Shown here: positions 24,802 to 37,240 of the stretch, in pieces | How positions within the stretch are numbered: the first letter of the stretch is position 1 | Layout of the letters: each line of letters begins with the position of its first letter | NCBI GenBank assembly: GCA_027946365.1 | Contig: JAPEUQ010000005.1 | Span: 248,001-312,000 of the forward strand | Source of the DNA: Kalmusia sp. IMI 367209 | Taxonomy: Eukaryota > Ascomycota > Dothideomycetes > Pleosporales > Didymosphaeriaceae | Direction of reading: 5' to 3' | Length of the DNA: 64,000 bases | Made by a program: the position numbers and the translations under genes | The notes under the pieces: model-generated | What the model saw: the letters and a program-made list of their open reading frames with translations, nothing else | Told to the model about the DNA's origin: nothing | Databases searched by the model: none

Positions 24802-24830
24802 AGAGAGAGAGAGAGAGAGCGAGAGAGAGA
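24802..24830 (+). repeat. (AG)n polypurine tract
   Basis: AG/GA dinucleotides over 29 bp, broken by a single C at 24820. A polypurine mirror-repeat tract of this kind can form triplex (H-DNA). Confidence 0.85.
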
Positions 24831-25465
24831 CGCGCAACCATCCGTCTGGGGAAACGTCGCAGATTTTCGAAAGTTCAGAATTCGGTGCTTCTTCGTGCCA
24901 CCACTAGCATTTCGTTTGCTCAAAGTTATCCTATCTTACAAGCGTAGCCCTGGTTTCGCCGCCTGACTCCACTATTCCCAAAACCCATCCAATGCTACTC
25001 GTACATGTGAACCCGGAAAAGTGACAGGAAAAACGGGCGCGTCCGATGTGCCAGTCGCCAGCTCATTGCAGCGGAGAATCCGAGAAGCAAATTGCGAGGG
25101 ACAGTGTCAAAATGCCGCTTGTTGCAAACAACGGATGATCGTTCCGGACCCTGTCCACGTCGTGGCTTTCTTCTCAGCGAGCGAGCCCTACGCGCCCGTC
25201 CAAACAAAAAAATGCTCCCATGCTTTTTTCCAAGTTCCAAAACCTTATTCGCCCTTTGCTCCGAGCACTGACCCAAAAAAAAAATTACGTGCTCGACGAC
25301 CGTGAACCCCAGAAACGATTGTGAGATAGGAATAGATAGATAGTGCGAGCTGCGCAAACGGTAATAGTTTCGCCGAAGCGTTCTATGGGCGTCCGAGATA
25401 GATTGGCCTCTTCGGCTACGTCCGGACTGGAATATGTGTGGCGCCTAATTTCCTCAAAGTCCTGA

Positions 25466-26894
25466 TTAATAGTGTGGCATTCCGTGATGGTTGTACGTCA
25501 TCGGTGGAGCGCCTTCTTCTTGAACCTGGCCCAGATGTCCCGGTTCAGCGTACCATTGTCCGCCAATTGGACGACTTTGCAGATGTCCGTCGTGCCCTGG
25601 GTTCTGACCGCCCGCATACGGATTCCAGGGTGGGGGATAATGATAAGGATTACCAGTTACAATCGGCGCGGAAAGGGGTGCTGATGTATTGGGTCCTAAC
25701 GTAGTCGAGTGGATAACGGATGAAGATGTGTCGATGGTCGTGGGATAGGGATAGGGCGCTGTTCGTCTATACTCGTGAGGGGGCGCGCCAATGGAATGAT
25801 TCTGAAACTGCTGGGGGAGACCTTCGATGTTGCCGTAGGACATGGATCTGCTAGGTGGTTGGAAATTCTGCGGAACCCAGTTGGGGTTGTCCTGGTGATT
25901 GCTGTACGACATGGTCGAACTGGTACTCATGGTCGCGGGGGTGTGCACTCCAGACACGTTCGATTCACTGCCGTAACCAGAAGTCGCGGTCGTGGGAGAC
26001 GGTCGCCAATACCCAGTAGAGGAAGAAGGGCTCTCCGAGACAGATGAAGAAGGTAGGAAGCCAGTACCGGGAGGCCATTGTGTTTCAATGGGAGGTGGAT
26101 AGCCGTATGCAGGCTGCTGCACGGGCACTGTCATGGGTTAGTGGGTAGTCTGAGAATGGTCGAGCCCGCACTATACACTCACTTCCACTGGTTGGCGTAA
26201 CATGGTGCGGTTCACTGTCGGATTCGCTGGGAACTTCGTATCTGGAAACAGCAGCATTGGTCGGCACGGCTCCAGGAAAAGGAGGGCGAAATTCGTCGAC
26301 TTTGCTTCCCAACATGGAGGCGGGATGTCGTGGGGACGATGTATTGGAAGATGGCGGTGCGCCAGTGCTCGCTTCTTTGGGTGCGCCAGCCTGTGCCCGG
26401 GGGGGTTCCGGTGCCTGATCTACAGGGTAAAAGTTGCATTCTTTCTTCAGACGGATGCAGTTTGCGCAACGTCCCGTAGCATCGTCGTTTGCCACGAGGC
26501 ACCTAATCTTCCTCCGTCGACAGTGCCCTATGATAGCCAGGTCAGTAAGCGGTTGCCGACGCAATGGTCCCGAACGTCTTTGCTTACCGCAGGCGACTGA
26601 TGTGCGATGGTAACCCAGCTTGTTTCGCCGCTTGTCACCCGTCGGCGACAGCTCGCTGGTGGTACCCAGGGCCAGGTTGCGCATGTGTGGCGTGGAGGAA
26701 GAGCGTCTGATGATGGCGGTCTTGTCCTTGGAGGCACGCCTCTTCTTGTTTAGCTGCTGCTGGGGCGAAGCCTCGACTGCTTGGTCGGGACGCGCAGCGT
26801 AGTATTCGGGAGGGTCCTCGACGATTCCGGAGGTTGTGGTTTCTGGGACGGGAAAGACCGCGCCAGGGGATTGGGCCAAAGGATTGTAGGACAT
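25466..26894 (-). CDS. Zn2Cys6 (C6) transcription factor
   Basis: Exons 26894-26588, 26527-26183, 26127-25466 give 437 residues in frame. The binuclear zinc cluster spans residues 102-133 with spacing C-x2-C-x6-C-x10-C-x2-C-x6-C, and the first intron falls inside it. It is preceded by basic stretches (KKRRASK, DKRRNK) and followed by a long Pro/Ser/Gln/Tyr-rich region typical of activation domains. No fungal MHR domain is visible. The start is uncertain: the ATG at 26894 has a better context than the in-frame ATG at 26978 (465 residues). A TTTTGCAG acceptor just upstream of 26894, and coding-like sequence at about 27120-27230, suggest a further N-terminal exon may exist. The target genes are unknown. 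The gene stands alone in a 13-kb gene-poor region. Confidence 0.85.
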
Positions 26895-28565
26895 TGCGTT
26901 ACTGGCGGGCTGCAAAAGCAACGCGTGGTCCAACTTAGCTGCAACTTTCTTCGCACGGCGCTCCACCCAGACAGCCATAAGAGGCGCAGAGTGGTATCGC
27001 GCCTAGAGATCGACCTACGAGACCCAAGACAGCATTGAAGGGTCCTGCAAATTATCAGCATGGAGGCTCGAGCTAGGGCGGGACCGGTCCCCGCCATGTA
27101 GGAAGGGTGGCAAAACTTACCCACGTTGTCGAGTTGCGTGGAAGTGTGTTCCCAAACGTTGGAGCCCGCACCACCCGATGTTGACTCCAGCGGGGAGTTA
27201 GTAGTGGTGAGCACAGAGACGCGCAATGGTCCGGCGCATGAGATCTCGGACGCCCCCCAATCTGCAAGTTTGCAAGTCGACAGCTGGGATCAGGGAGTCT
27301 TGTCGAACCCGGCAGAGCGGCGAGGCAGTCCACAGGAAGAGGCAGTCGAGAAAGCACGCCCCGAGCGGTTAGCAATTCACGTCGGGCGCACGCACACAGC
27401 ACCCACCACCCTATGGAGGCTGCGGAGGCTCATTCGCAGACGAAAGAACGAGCAGCAAGCAGGGCGAGCGGGGGGAGAACGGAGGGAATTAGAGGCAAAT
27501 GAAATTTTGCGCGACGCTGTTTGGCTGCGTGTCTCAAGTGATTAAAAGTGGCGAAGGGCAAAGCAGCACACACGCTATTTCCACAACGGGCCACTTGCAC
27601 TGGAGCAGGCATTCACCACAAGATTGAGCCATGGAAGCAGGCAAGGGTAGGGCATCGCAGGCATCGCAGGCATGCTAGGGCTTGGCCTTGCAGGACGATC
27701 TTGCGCCGCTCTGGCAGGCGTGTGGGCACCCTGCGCTGTTGGAGGCGCCGCAAGAGCCAACTGATGTGCGGGATGGATGAAGGGCAGCACAGTCCCTCTG
27801 GAAGCGTGCACACGGCACCCGCTGCCCTGCGCCTCGGAGCGCTCCCACCACCGGCGGTGCGTGCGTGGAGGTTGGTCTGGCTGTCACCGAGCGGCGGACT
27901 GGCACGGCGAAGCGTAGCCGCGGCGTCAGAAGCTACTAGCAGAGCAGTCCGGCGCCATGTAGCTGGCGGTGGGCGCGGCGTCGCGGCATTTTGGACATGA
28001 AGGACGACAACGAACGCTGCTCGTTTGCTCGTTCGCTGCGCGCAAGGGAGGAGGAGATGTCGCTGCAGGAGGCTGACCGGGCGCTGGGAGGGTTAATTTG
28101 GGGCATTCTTTTTGGCTACGAGCAACTGAGTGGGCAGAAGGAAGCGCTGCCCTGGGGAAGGGGGCCAACAGCGAGTTCGACAGATTGAGGATTTTGGGAG
28201 GACCCATGCAGGGCTGCCGACGGCGCTCCAGGTGATACGCTGGCTGCGCGGAGGAGACCGCGCGAATGAGGAGCGGACGCTGGTCTGCAGTGACGTTCGC
28301 GACGTCGACGGGTGGTTTCTGCTGGCCTGGTGCCATGGCTGGCCGCCGACGCTGACTGCGCTCGTCCGCGCGATGGTGCCATCGCCAGTTGATCGCGCCG
28401 ACAGGGATGCGGGCGAGGAACGACAGGCGCCGTCATCTGCAGCAGCACGCATCCTGCGACAGATGGCTGCGAGCTGCAGTCCTGCTCCACCGACCTCATC
28501 TCGCTACCACGCGGGCTGCGACCGTGACAGCCACGCGAGTTGCATCAACGTCACGGCTATCGCTC

Positions 28566-28584
28566 GCCGCCGCCGCCGCCGCCG
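28566..28584 (+). repeat. (CGC)6 trinucleotide run
   Basis: Six CGC/GCC units. Similar runs occur at 29354-29380 and 30166-30181, three GC trinucleotide tracts within 1.6 kb. Confidence 0.85.
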
Positions 28585-28840
28585 GCTTTGCGATGCGCGA
28601 TGCTCGATGCTTTAGACGCTGCGTTGCACAGCAGCCGGCGAGGCGCGATATTCACCTGCGGTCGGTGAAGTTGAGGTGTGGTCTTGCTTGGACAGAGACC
28701 CGGTAGCACGGCGAAGGAAGCATGCATGCATGACGTTCACCCACGACGGCCATTTGCACGTGGTCGGCGCGGGGAAGGCCCAAGTTCGCTCTCGTGCCTC
28801 TAGCCCTGCCCAGGCACAGGCACAGACACAAGACACTCAC

Positions 28841-28878
28841 CCACACACACACACTCTCTCTCTCTCTCACTCTCACAC
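28841..28878 (+). repeat. (CA)n(CT)n tract
   Basis: CA units run directly into CT units and back into CTCACACA. This is pyrimidine-rich on the plus strand, with a 12-nt poly-T at 29001-29012 further on. Confidence 0.85.
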
Positions 28879-29601
28879 ATGCATTCTGCTATGCACTGCG
28901 CTCTGCCCGCCCACGCTCACCGCCGCCAACGCCGCCGCCACCCACCACCACCATGACGCCGCTCCGCTACCGCTGGCCTGCCCGCGCTTTGGCTTTTCTC
29001 TTTTTTTTTTTTCTTCCGCTGCATCGTCCTTTTGCAGCCACCATCCCACGCAGGGCTGCAATCGCAGGCGCTTCGAGGAAGAGAGAGTAGAGAGAGCATG
29101 GTAGGCTAGCAGCGGTCCACCTACCATGTCCCTGCAGGCCAGCCATCTTGGCCTACCTCCATGGCTCGGTACTGGCGTCCAAGGCCTCGGGTCCCCGGTG
29201 TTGTTGCCTCAGGCTTCAGGATACCAATTTCCAGAAGTGAGGCTCTTGTCCACCGCAATCTGGCTAAATGGCGCTGCATCCGCAACGTGGTTCTCCGATC
29301 GATCCGCATCTCACGAGGCCCTCGTGCAGTGCGACTCGATGGCGCGCATCTCGTCGCCGCCGCCGCCGCCTCCGCCGCCTTCGCCAGGGGGGCCAGCAAC
29401 CACTGCCGACCAGTGCTGCAGCGATCCGTCGCGCGGCTCTGGGCTCGGTCCGGAACTTCACTTTGCGCAAGACTGACTGCGCCGGGAAAGCCCTTCGATT
29501 GCAGTGCGCCCGTGGCCTGTGTGGCCCTGCCCACCTTGCCTCCTTTCTATTAGCCTCCGTCAGCCGCTGATTGGTGGCCGAAGCTGCTGACCCCCAACGT
29601 T

Positions 29602-29632
29602 GGCGTAGCAGGCGTAGCAGGCGTAGCAGGCG
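29602..29632 (+). repeat. Tandem 9-bp repeat, three copies
   Basis: The unit GGCGTAGCA occurs three times in a row and continues partly into a fourth. A looser GCATCGCAG repeat occurs at 27653-27672. Confidence 0.85.
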
Positions 29633-31033
29633 CCATCCACGTCGAGGGTGTGTGCTTTTGACTCCCCCAGATACACTTTTCGGTGGCACAGCTTGGGAAT
29701 GCTTTTACCGTCCTACCAGCCAGATACGGACGTACTGACACCTTCCCTAACGAGTTGTCAATCGCCGCATGGACGTGTCCTGCAACGCAGCAGGCCTTGC
29801 ATAGCAACCTCATCTCAGTGGTCCTGACGCCTGACTGCGGCCCAGTTGCACCGATGCCACTACTCTTTTTCTGATTGGCTCCTGCTGCATGTCATAGCTG
29901 TATCGGTATATGCTCTGCTCATGCCTGACGTTATGGAAAAAGCTTGTGTCAGCGTGAGCGCACACGTTGCTACCGGCATGTCACCCTGCACCACGTTTTT
30001 GCACGCGCCTCTTCCCATGCTCCGACCTCTCTGGGCCCCCCGTCAGCCCTTGCACACCTATGTACCCTCTACTTTGACCATCCGCACGACCGACCGTGCC
30101 ACAACAGCGTTACCTTCAAAACCGCTCTCCGCGTACGTGAACTGCGCTTGCCCCGGATGCATCTGCGCCGCCGCCGCCGCTGCTTCTTCTCAGTGCTTAC
30201 CGGCCGCATTTCTAAATTAGATTAACAGCTGCACGCGTCCGAATGTGGATGTTTCAGAATGTGCATTGGGCCACCGGTGTCAATACTTGGGATTCCTCCG
30301 AGGCGAAATTTCCCCCATAGCAACCTCTGGCCTGGTGGATAGTGCACTATCAATTCGCTCGCCGAAGTCGCTACACGGCACCATGCGCACGACCCACGGG
30401 ATCGGTATGCTGTGTATTTTTGCTTTTCATGCGCGTGCAATATCAACGAGCCTGCAACCCGGTATGCACATCCAACACCGAAACGTAATTCAAACATCAG
30501 ATGAAGATTAGCCTACGCGAGAACACGAACGGCTTAATATCTCAACAATTTAAGCAATTGCAATCAACCCACCAAAGCACGTAACACAATCGTCTTGGTT
30601 CGTCGTCGAGCATTACGCGCTCAGGTTTTTGCTTTTTCAGGGCCTGAGATCCGTATCTAGTATCTGGAAAGCACAAGCACGCATCGAAAGCCAAGCTGCC
30701 ATCGACCTCTAGCTCATGCAATCGGTGGTACACTACCGGACGCTTCCCCCACCTCCACTCTGTTCAAACTGCCTTGTCACGGGCCCCACCGTGGCGCCCC
30801 ACTAACATCTCCTATCACGCCCAAAGGTCTGCCGATCACCATCAACACACGAACGACACGATGTTTTCCGTCAAGATCTGCAGTTTCAAGCCTAAGAATA
30901 TCTCGCATTCGCTCTTGGTTGACTTGTTAACATGCTCGTTGAGGGTTTGAGCACGATTCCCAACATCTAGACCTCGACGCAGACAGGCACCCAAAAGGTA
31001 GAACGGCATCTTATACGAATGCTATGTGCCGGA

Positions 31034-31697
31034 CTATCGAGCAGCCACGGGATGCACGACACGTACACATCTAGAGCGACCAAATTCAGATTCATCCAAT
31101 GGGCTTCCCAACTCAGTCCGGCCGAGGTCTCCCTGATCCAGGCCTATACTGGGTGCTGGTCGGAGGATTACCACCTTCGAATCGTCGCCCACTAGCCATT
31201 CAGAACTTTCGACAAGGCCGAACATGAGAAAGTGTCTCCAGACAACCATCTCTCCGACCTTTAGATGCGAGCTCAAGGCTCCGAAGTTGCATCGCGTTAG
31301 CTACAATGTGCGCGCCACGTACGATCTCATGGCGCGTTTGGGCTGTGATCTAGACCCGTTTTACAACTGTCGTGTCACGACATCTTCAAGCAATGCAAAG
31401 ACACAGACAATGGTCACGCTTACTAAAGCAGTGAACCACGCGTAAGTGGTAATAGATACCTACATGGAACACGATCCACAAAGGCTTGTTGGGCATCATG
31501 CCGAATGCTCGTATTCTCGTATTTCTATCAAGGCCCAAATCTCGGTCGAACAATTCAAACTTACACCGAGCGCACACGCGGATCGACCGGTTGGAGTCGT
31601 TGCTGCATTCAACAGTGGGATCCTCACACATTACAAAGCTATCCCTCACCCAATCGCAGGACTCGATGCGGAAATTATCATCATTTCCAAGAGCCAT
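31034..31697 (-). CDS. Hypothetical protein (possible orphan gene)
   Basis: Two exons, 31697-31464 and 31300-31034, join at phase 0 to 166 codons. The donor is GTAGGT; the acceptor is TTGTAG, preceded by an intron of about 163 nt. The protein starts MALGNDDNF, has cysteines clustered near residues 14-48 (CDW, MCED, VECS, VCARCKF), and then a segment with VVWRHFLMFG. I do not recognise any family. The codon content looks more gene-like than the surrounding frames, but that is impression only. It could be non-coding sequence upstream of the Zn2Cys6 gene. Confidence 0.3.
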
Positions 31698-34587
31698 TTT
31701 ACGATGTTTAGAGAGTAGTTTGTTCACACAAGCGCAGTTTAAACTTTCGCCACACCTCGCACTCCACACTCTCAAGCCATGCCGACCGCCGACATTATAG
31801 TGTAACCTCGACGCGACCGGAGCAGCCTCCGACCGCGCCACAGCCGAAATGTCCTGCAGGTGTACCCTTTGTGACACACTTCCTTCGACGTTGAAGTTTA
31901 AATACTCCCGGCCTCTTTTACCGATAGCTCCGAGGCTTGGCTAGTGTGCAACCTACAGCATGGCATGGGGAAACCCCTTTTGAGACAGCGAGTGACAGTA
32001 AAGTTTATGCGGACCCGAAGGATAAGGCTTTCTTAGCTCAACCACAAAGTTGCGGACCGTTTTTGAGGTAGGTCGCCGACCAGAAAGACGATTCTATGTA
32101 CGAACGGAGGTATTCGCCTAATTCGATATCGTTCACGCAGTAGTGTACCACATGTTGAGAAACTTTCTTCACCTACGCTGGAAGCCTACTGCAATTGTCA
32201 GGTGACGTACCAATTCCCCGAAAAAGCGGCTGCGTCATCATGCCACAATCACAATGATGCGTGCGCGAAACAGTAGGCCGGCTCGATATTCTATCGCTTC
32301 AAAAATGACCATGTCAAACACTAACCACACAGTTGTCGCCTTGTCTTTTCCATTTGTTGGGCCGTTGAGATCAAGGTCTAGGCGCTACGAAATAATGTAT
32401 GTGGTGGTCGTCATCATGCATAATGGAACCAGAGACCTAGGGCAAGGAGATTTTATAGCGCGCGTCGCCACACCTTGTCTCAGTTGTTCCCCTCTCTTTC
32501 CTAATTCGTAAGCTCTATGTAGAAGCTCTCCTCTCACCATTGTCGGACCACCGGGCCTACCCGCACATGTAGCCTCCCTCGTGGCTTCTCAATAACCTGG
32601 GAAAACTATCTTAGGAACATGACCACGTGGTTCCAGGTCCCAAAAAAGCCTACCAAATCATAGTCTATAACTTCGAGAGGCAGTAAATGAGCCTATGCAG
32701 AAATTACTTCCTGATAAGGGCGGTCTTCAACAACATGAGCAGGAGTATCACAACACGAGGCAGAGCTACTTAGTTCCATTACGTAGTATCCCTCGTCGGA
32801 CCTGCCGCTGACAGCATAGTACATCTTCAACAAAGACTGCACACGACGAGTGCCCAGGACTCGCTTCCGCAGACAACGACTGGATGGATCTACTTACCAT
32901 TCAACCACACTGATTCATTACGCCCGACCACCAATACCATATCACTACGTCCTCCACACTAACGCAGATAGACCATCCGTTCTGACAGAACCCATCACCA
33001 ATGCCCGCTTTTGCTCACCAAAATGATCTACACCCGTCCATCGCTCCCGAAACCAACAAAAAATAGTCCTTTCCCCCGAACCCTAGGGCCCGCCTTCTTG
33101 GGCCATGATCGCCATACTCACCTAATGAAAGTAGGACCATTTACACGATGCAGACCAAAAAGTCTGCTCTGAAGCGTCTCGCACGCCTCCTGCATCGTGC
33201 CTGCATCGCCCCATGCCCAAGTGCTACCCTGACCATCACAACACACACCGCGCTTACACCTACTCTCCCCCGCACTCTACACCCAGGCGACGACCCCGGA
33301 CACACTTTTATCGCCGAGTGACGGCCGAGTGCTGATGTTCAGGGACCGGCCGCGCACTCCCATCGCCTTCCTCCATTTCCACACTCCTGCAGTCGTGATC
33401 GACGGAAATCGAAAATGCGTCGCGGGCGTCGTGTCGAATCGTCGACGGCTGTTCGCGGATCCCAGGCGCAAAAATGTCCCGAAGGCCACTGCCGAGCGCG
33501 GGTGCGGGGTGTGTTGGAGAGTTGGAGAAAAAAGAAAAAAAAAAGGGTCTTTGCCGCTAGCTAGGGGAATTGAGGGGGCTAGCTTTCCCGGTCCATCCCC
33601 CTCGTCGACTTGGGGTACGAAGTGTGGTTTCCCGTGTTCGGTATGTGGACGGGTTGTGGGACGCGCTATGGGGGAGTTTGTGGGGCGTTTGCGCTTTCCG
33701 GACGAGGACGATGGGGTAGGTGCACGTTGGACGTTTCGTGTCGTCGTGTGGTTGCGTGAACGGAGCGTTTTGCTCCTGTCGTGATGTGATGTCGCATCAT
33801 GAGGTGGTCATGCTATGATGCTATCGTCTTGATATGCTGGGGCGTGAAAAGGTGAAAGGGCTAGTAGTCTTCGGTAGACCGACTGAACAGCCACATAAAC
33901 AAAGAGATGATATTAAGGTTGTTGTAAATCGCCCAAGTAAATTATCATATCTCACCTCGCAAATTCCGGCTTTCAAAAAAAATCCCCATAGTAATAATGC
34001 GTCCTGGTAGCGTTCAGGGATAGCACAACTAGAACGATAATTGCGCCTCTCCTGCTTTCAGTGATTAGACATTATTATGATTATCATTGCGACGCAGAGC
34101 TTTGTACTTGTCTTATCCATGGCCAAGTTTACCATTTTCGCGAATTTGTTTGGGGCAATTTAAATCTATATAGTTCTCTAAGTAGGAATCTCTGATGCAG
34201 AGGTATTCGAGCACACGAGTGGATCGAACAAGAATTTACTCCTTCCTCAATTCAGCCACAAATTGTCGTATATGGAAAGGTAGTAACGAAAAGGGTTTGT
34301 ACCGTTGTACTATATTTGTAATAGAAGGTGTAAGTGGGCGAAGAGAATAGTAGACGATAGAATGTTCACGGGTTCTCTCTTGCCTTATAACTGGAAAGGC
34401 GGGTAAAAAGAGGGTGACATAGAAAAATGGGTTTTGTATATGTAGTTGTATGCTCATTACTTAGAACGAGGTGAAATCAGCTATAGAAGGGTTGAATACA
34501 GATGGTGTCCACAAGATATATCTTCTGCATAGTCTCATCAAGCGTTATAGAACAGGCAGGGAGGTAGAAGCTCCCTATCTCAACTTC
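31698..34587. other. Gene-free stretch, 2.9 kb
   Basis: No supportable gene. The frame at 33329-33784 is basic, low in complexity and without a domain. This is the distal part of the region upstream of the Zn2Cys6 gene and the 3' side of the CoA ligase. Confidence 0.5.
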
Positions 34588-36478
34588 CTAAGGTGCAGTG
34601 ACACTAAGCTGTGCGACGTTCAACTGCGCAACGCTGCGTTCGGTCTTCGCCGAATGTCTCAGATCTTTCCTGAGAATCTTCCCACTCGGGCTCTTAGGGA
34701 TCGTTTTCAAGAAGACGACGCCGCCTCTCAACTGCTTGTGGTTCGCTACTTTGCTCTTCACCCACGCCTTGATATCCTCCTCGCTGATCTTCGTCTCGTC
34801 TGCTACCACGTACGCCCGCGGGAGCTCGCCCCGCCCGTCGTCCACCTCGATCCCGATGACGGCGGCGTCGAGGATGTCTTCGTGCGACAGCAGGAGCGCT
34901 TCCAGCTCTGCGGGCGCAACCTGCATGCCGTTGAACTTGATGAGTTCCTTCTTCCGGTCGACGATGTAAAATAGGCCGTTTCGGAATTCTGCAACATCGC
35001 CCGTGTGGAACCAACCGTCGACGAACGCCTGCCTATTCGCCTCGTCGTTCTTGTGGTACCCCTTGAAGACGACGGGGCCCTGGAGGAGAACCTCGCCTGG
35101 CGTGCCAGGCTCGACGTCCTTGCCCTCGTCGTCTACAAGGCGTGCGCGCACGTTGGACATCAGCGGAGATACGGAGCCCGTGTGGTCGTGCTCCGTGTCC
35201 AAGGGCCTGATGGTCGCCGAGCCCGTCGTCTCCGACAGCCCCCACGAGGAGCTGATGAAGCAGTCTGGGCCGCCGAGCTTCTCGCTTGCCGCGTGCTGGA
35301 GGTCCTTTCCTAGCGGGGCGGCGCCTGACATGGTGACTTGGAGGGTTTGGAACTGGTCTGTTACTTCCGGCGATTGGGCGATGCGGAGCCAGATTGGGGG
35401 CACGCTGAAGAGATAGGTCGTCTGGTATTTTTTGTTGTATTCGAGGAATTCGGGGAAGACGAACTTGGACATCCAGTATACAGTGCCGCCCATGTAGAAG
35501 GGGGCGAATATGTAGTTTTGGATGCCTCCGATGTGTGCGGTTGGCAGATGGGCGACTGTGCGGTACTCGAAGTCGGGATTCTGCGTCTTGATCCAGTGCT
35601 TGAAGTTGTCGCCTGGAATCGCCGTCTGGGCGACGAAATTACGGTGTGAGAGCTTGACGCCTGGGCTTGTTAACTTATGCTTTTCATCCATGGCTTGCGC
35701 GACGAACCTTTGGGAAGACCCGTGGTACCGGAGCTGTAGATGAGAATAACAAGACTATTGTCTAGTGTGTCAGGATCCGTTATTTTCTTCCATGGTAACC
35801 TTTGGTTCTCATCAATGAGATTGGGACCGAGCTGGAAATTTGGCTGCACAGCTTTTAAACTCCACTCCTTGCCTTCGCCCATGATCAGCACTCTTCCACC
35901 TCCGTTGCGTCCCCAGCCTGCTTCCTCGGCCGCGTTGAGAGCAACATACTTCGTAGACTCGGTGCAGATGAGGATCTTGCTTTCGGCGCCTAGGAGCTGC
36001 TTGCTCACATCGCTAACGGTACCGGCAGTGGACGCGGCGGAGAGTACTCCCTCGGCACCTATGATACCGTAGACTAACACGGGGAGAAGAAAATGTCCAT
36101 TGGAGATGACGGATACAATATCTTGGCCTGCTCCATTCGCACCGATGCCGAAGTGTCTTCGGAGCGCCGATGAGGTCGCCTCGGTCAAGGTCCGCGTGCG
36201 AGAGACGGTCAGCGAGAGACTAGGGTCTGCTGCTGAAATGTGTAGCTTGGTCTCCGGGTCTACTGAAGAGTGATCTATGGTTCAAGGTCGTCAGTGAGAG
36301 TGACATGCTGTATATGGTATGGCGGAATGCGAAGGAATCACGAAGCCACGTGGTGTACGCGACGCGAAAAGGCATGCCTACCAAAGAGTAACGTCAGAAT
36401 ATCAACATCGGGAAGAGAGTGGGTCTGTGCCGACCGATAGACGGTACCTTCCGAGGTCTGTTCTACTACGGTCGCCAT
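34588..36478 (-). CDS. Acyl/aryl-CoA ligase, 4-coumarate:CoA-ligase-like (AMP-binding)
   Basis: Three exons, 36478-36382, 36274-35708 and 35660-34588, give 578 residues, a normal length for the family. The P-loop YSSGTTGLPKG (about 212-222) is completed across the second intron. GLSETTG, the hinge region GWFHTGD and DRKKELIKFNG, and the C-terminal catalytic lysine in PKSPSGKILRKDL are all intact. The enzyme should adenylate a carboxylic acid and pass it to CoA. The acid (cinnamate-type, benzoate-type or fatty) cannot be read from the sequence. The C-terminus ends in VTAP, not a peroxisomal SKL-type signal. It is divergent from the FAD monooxygenase gene at 37241, which suggests a shared promoter and perhaps a common aromatic substrate route. 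Confidence 0.88.
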
Positions 36479-37240
36479 TGAAGCCTAGTGTGTAATAGCC
36501 AACGATCGTTAGTCACAACAGCAGCGATGTAGATAAGTGGGTAAAAGTTGGCCCTGTAAGTGGGAATTAAAAGAACCTTTGTGGAACGACCGTGGTGCTA
36601 CTGCCAAACAACCATATGTGGATGAATAATGGTCTCTCAGCCCACGGAGGCCGACTGATCGCGCACACGAACACCGATGCACCCAATACTCTTTTTCTCT
36701 CGCCCACCTTCGACATGCTCAACAGCTTGCTTTCAAGAGACTCAACAAATCGAATGCCTAGACGCCTAGAGATCTTCGTTGCTTTGTTATTGGAAGGGTG
36801 GCCAATCGACACCGGACTGCTCCGTCGGACAGCGGGCGCATTTCGACTAAGGGACTTGCATATGATGATAACATCTGAGAAATCCGCACTCTCATCTTTT
36901 GACTTTCGACAGGTCAGAAGTCCGAGTCATAAACAATGAACCATGTTCTGTAAGGCGAAGGAGTCTGCAGAGAATCGGAGTGGAGACAGCAGCAAGTCGC
37001 ATGGGCGTCGCGTGGGTGTGGGAAGGCGAGAGCCGCCAACGCCTTTGTATAAAGTCATATGAATCACACAAGGTTTGATTCGTAAGTCTCCTGTTCTAGT
37101 GAATTCGCACTCGTTCCTTGCCGTACGATCCACGGTTCACATCCCCTACGACTGTCTCTCTTCCAAGCGAAAAGGACGAAAAGGGACAGCTATTACCCAT
37201 TATCGCCCCCGCTACTTCATCTTAAAGACGCCTATAGACC
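36479..37240. promoter_or_regulatory. Shared divergent promoter of CoA ligase and FAD monooxygenase
   Basis: 762 bp separate the two start codons. No other gene is supportable here; the 115-codon plus-strand frame at 36592-36939 lacks any family feature. Co-regulation of the two flanking genes is inferred from the arrangement. Confidence 0.45.

Larger units (their letters stand above)
19280..25465. other. Gene-poor region, 6.2 kb
   Basis: Apart from the possible dehydrogenase leader at 19280-19414 I find no supportable gene. A 217-codon frame on the minus strand (20237-20890) starts with ATG but has no known domain and contains a good donor site inside it. Frames at 21-23.5 kb overlap on both strands and reflect high GC. 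Simple repeats listed separately punctuate the region. It forms the 3' side of the Zn2Cys6 gene. Confidence 0.5.
26895..31033. other. Long upstream region of the Zn2Cys6 gene
   Basis: About 4 kb of GC-rich sequence with many overlapping open frames on both strands that look compositional. It contains CT/CA and CGC/GCC simple repeats (listed) and a possible 5' exon near 27120-27230. I read it as promoter and long leader sequence rather than separate genes. Confidence 0.45.

Noticed and set aside
28130..29553. Several 100-160 codon frames on both strands
   Set aside because: They overlap in many frames of GC-rich, repeat-rich sequence and show no domain, which points to composition rather than genes.
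33329..33784. 151-codon plus-strand frame
   Set aside because: It is Arg/Gly-rich and of low complexity without any motif; probably chance in GC-rich DNA.
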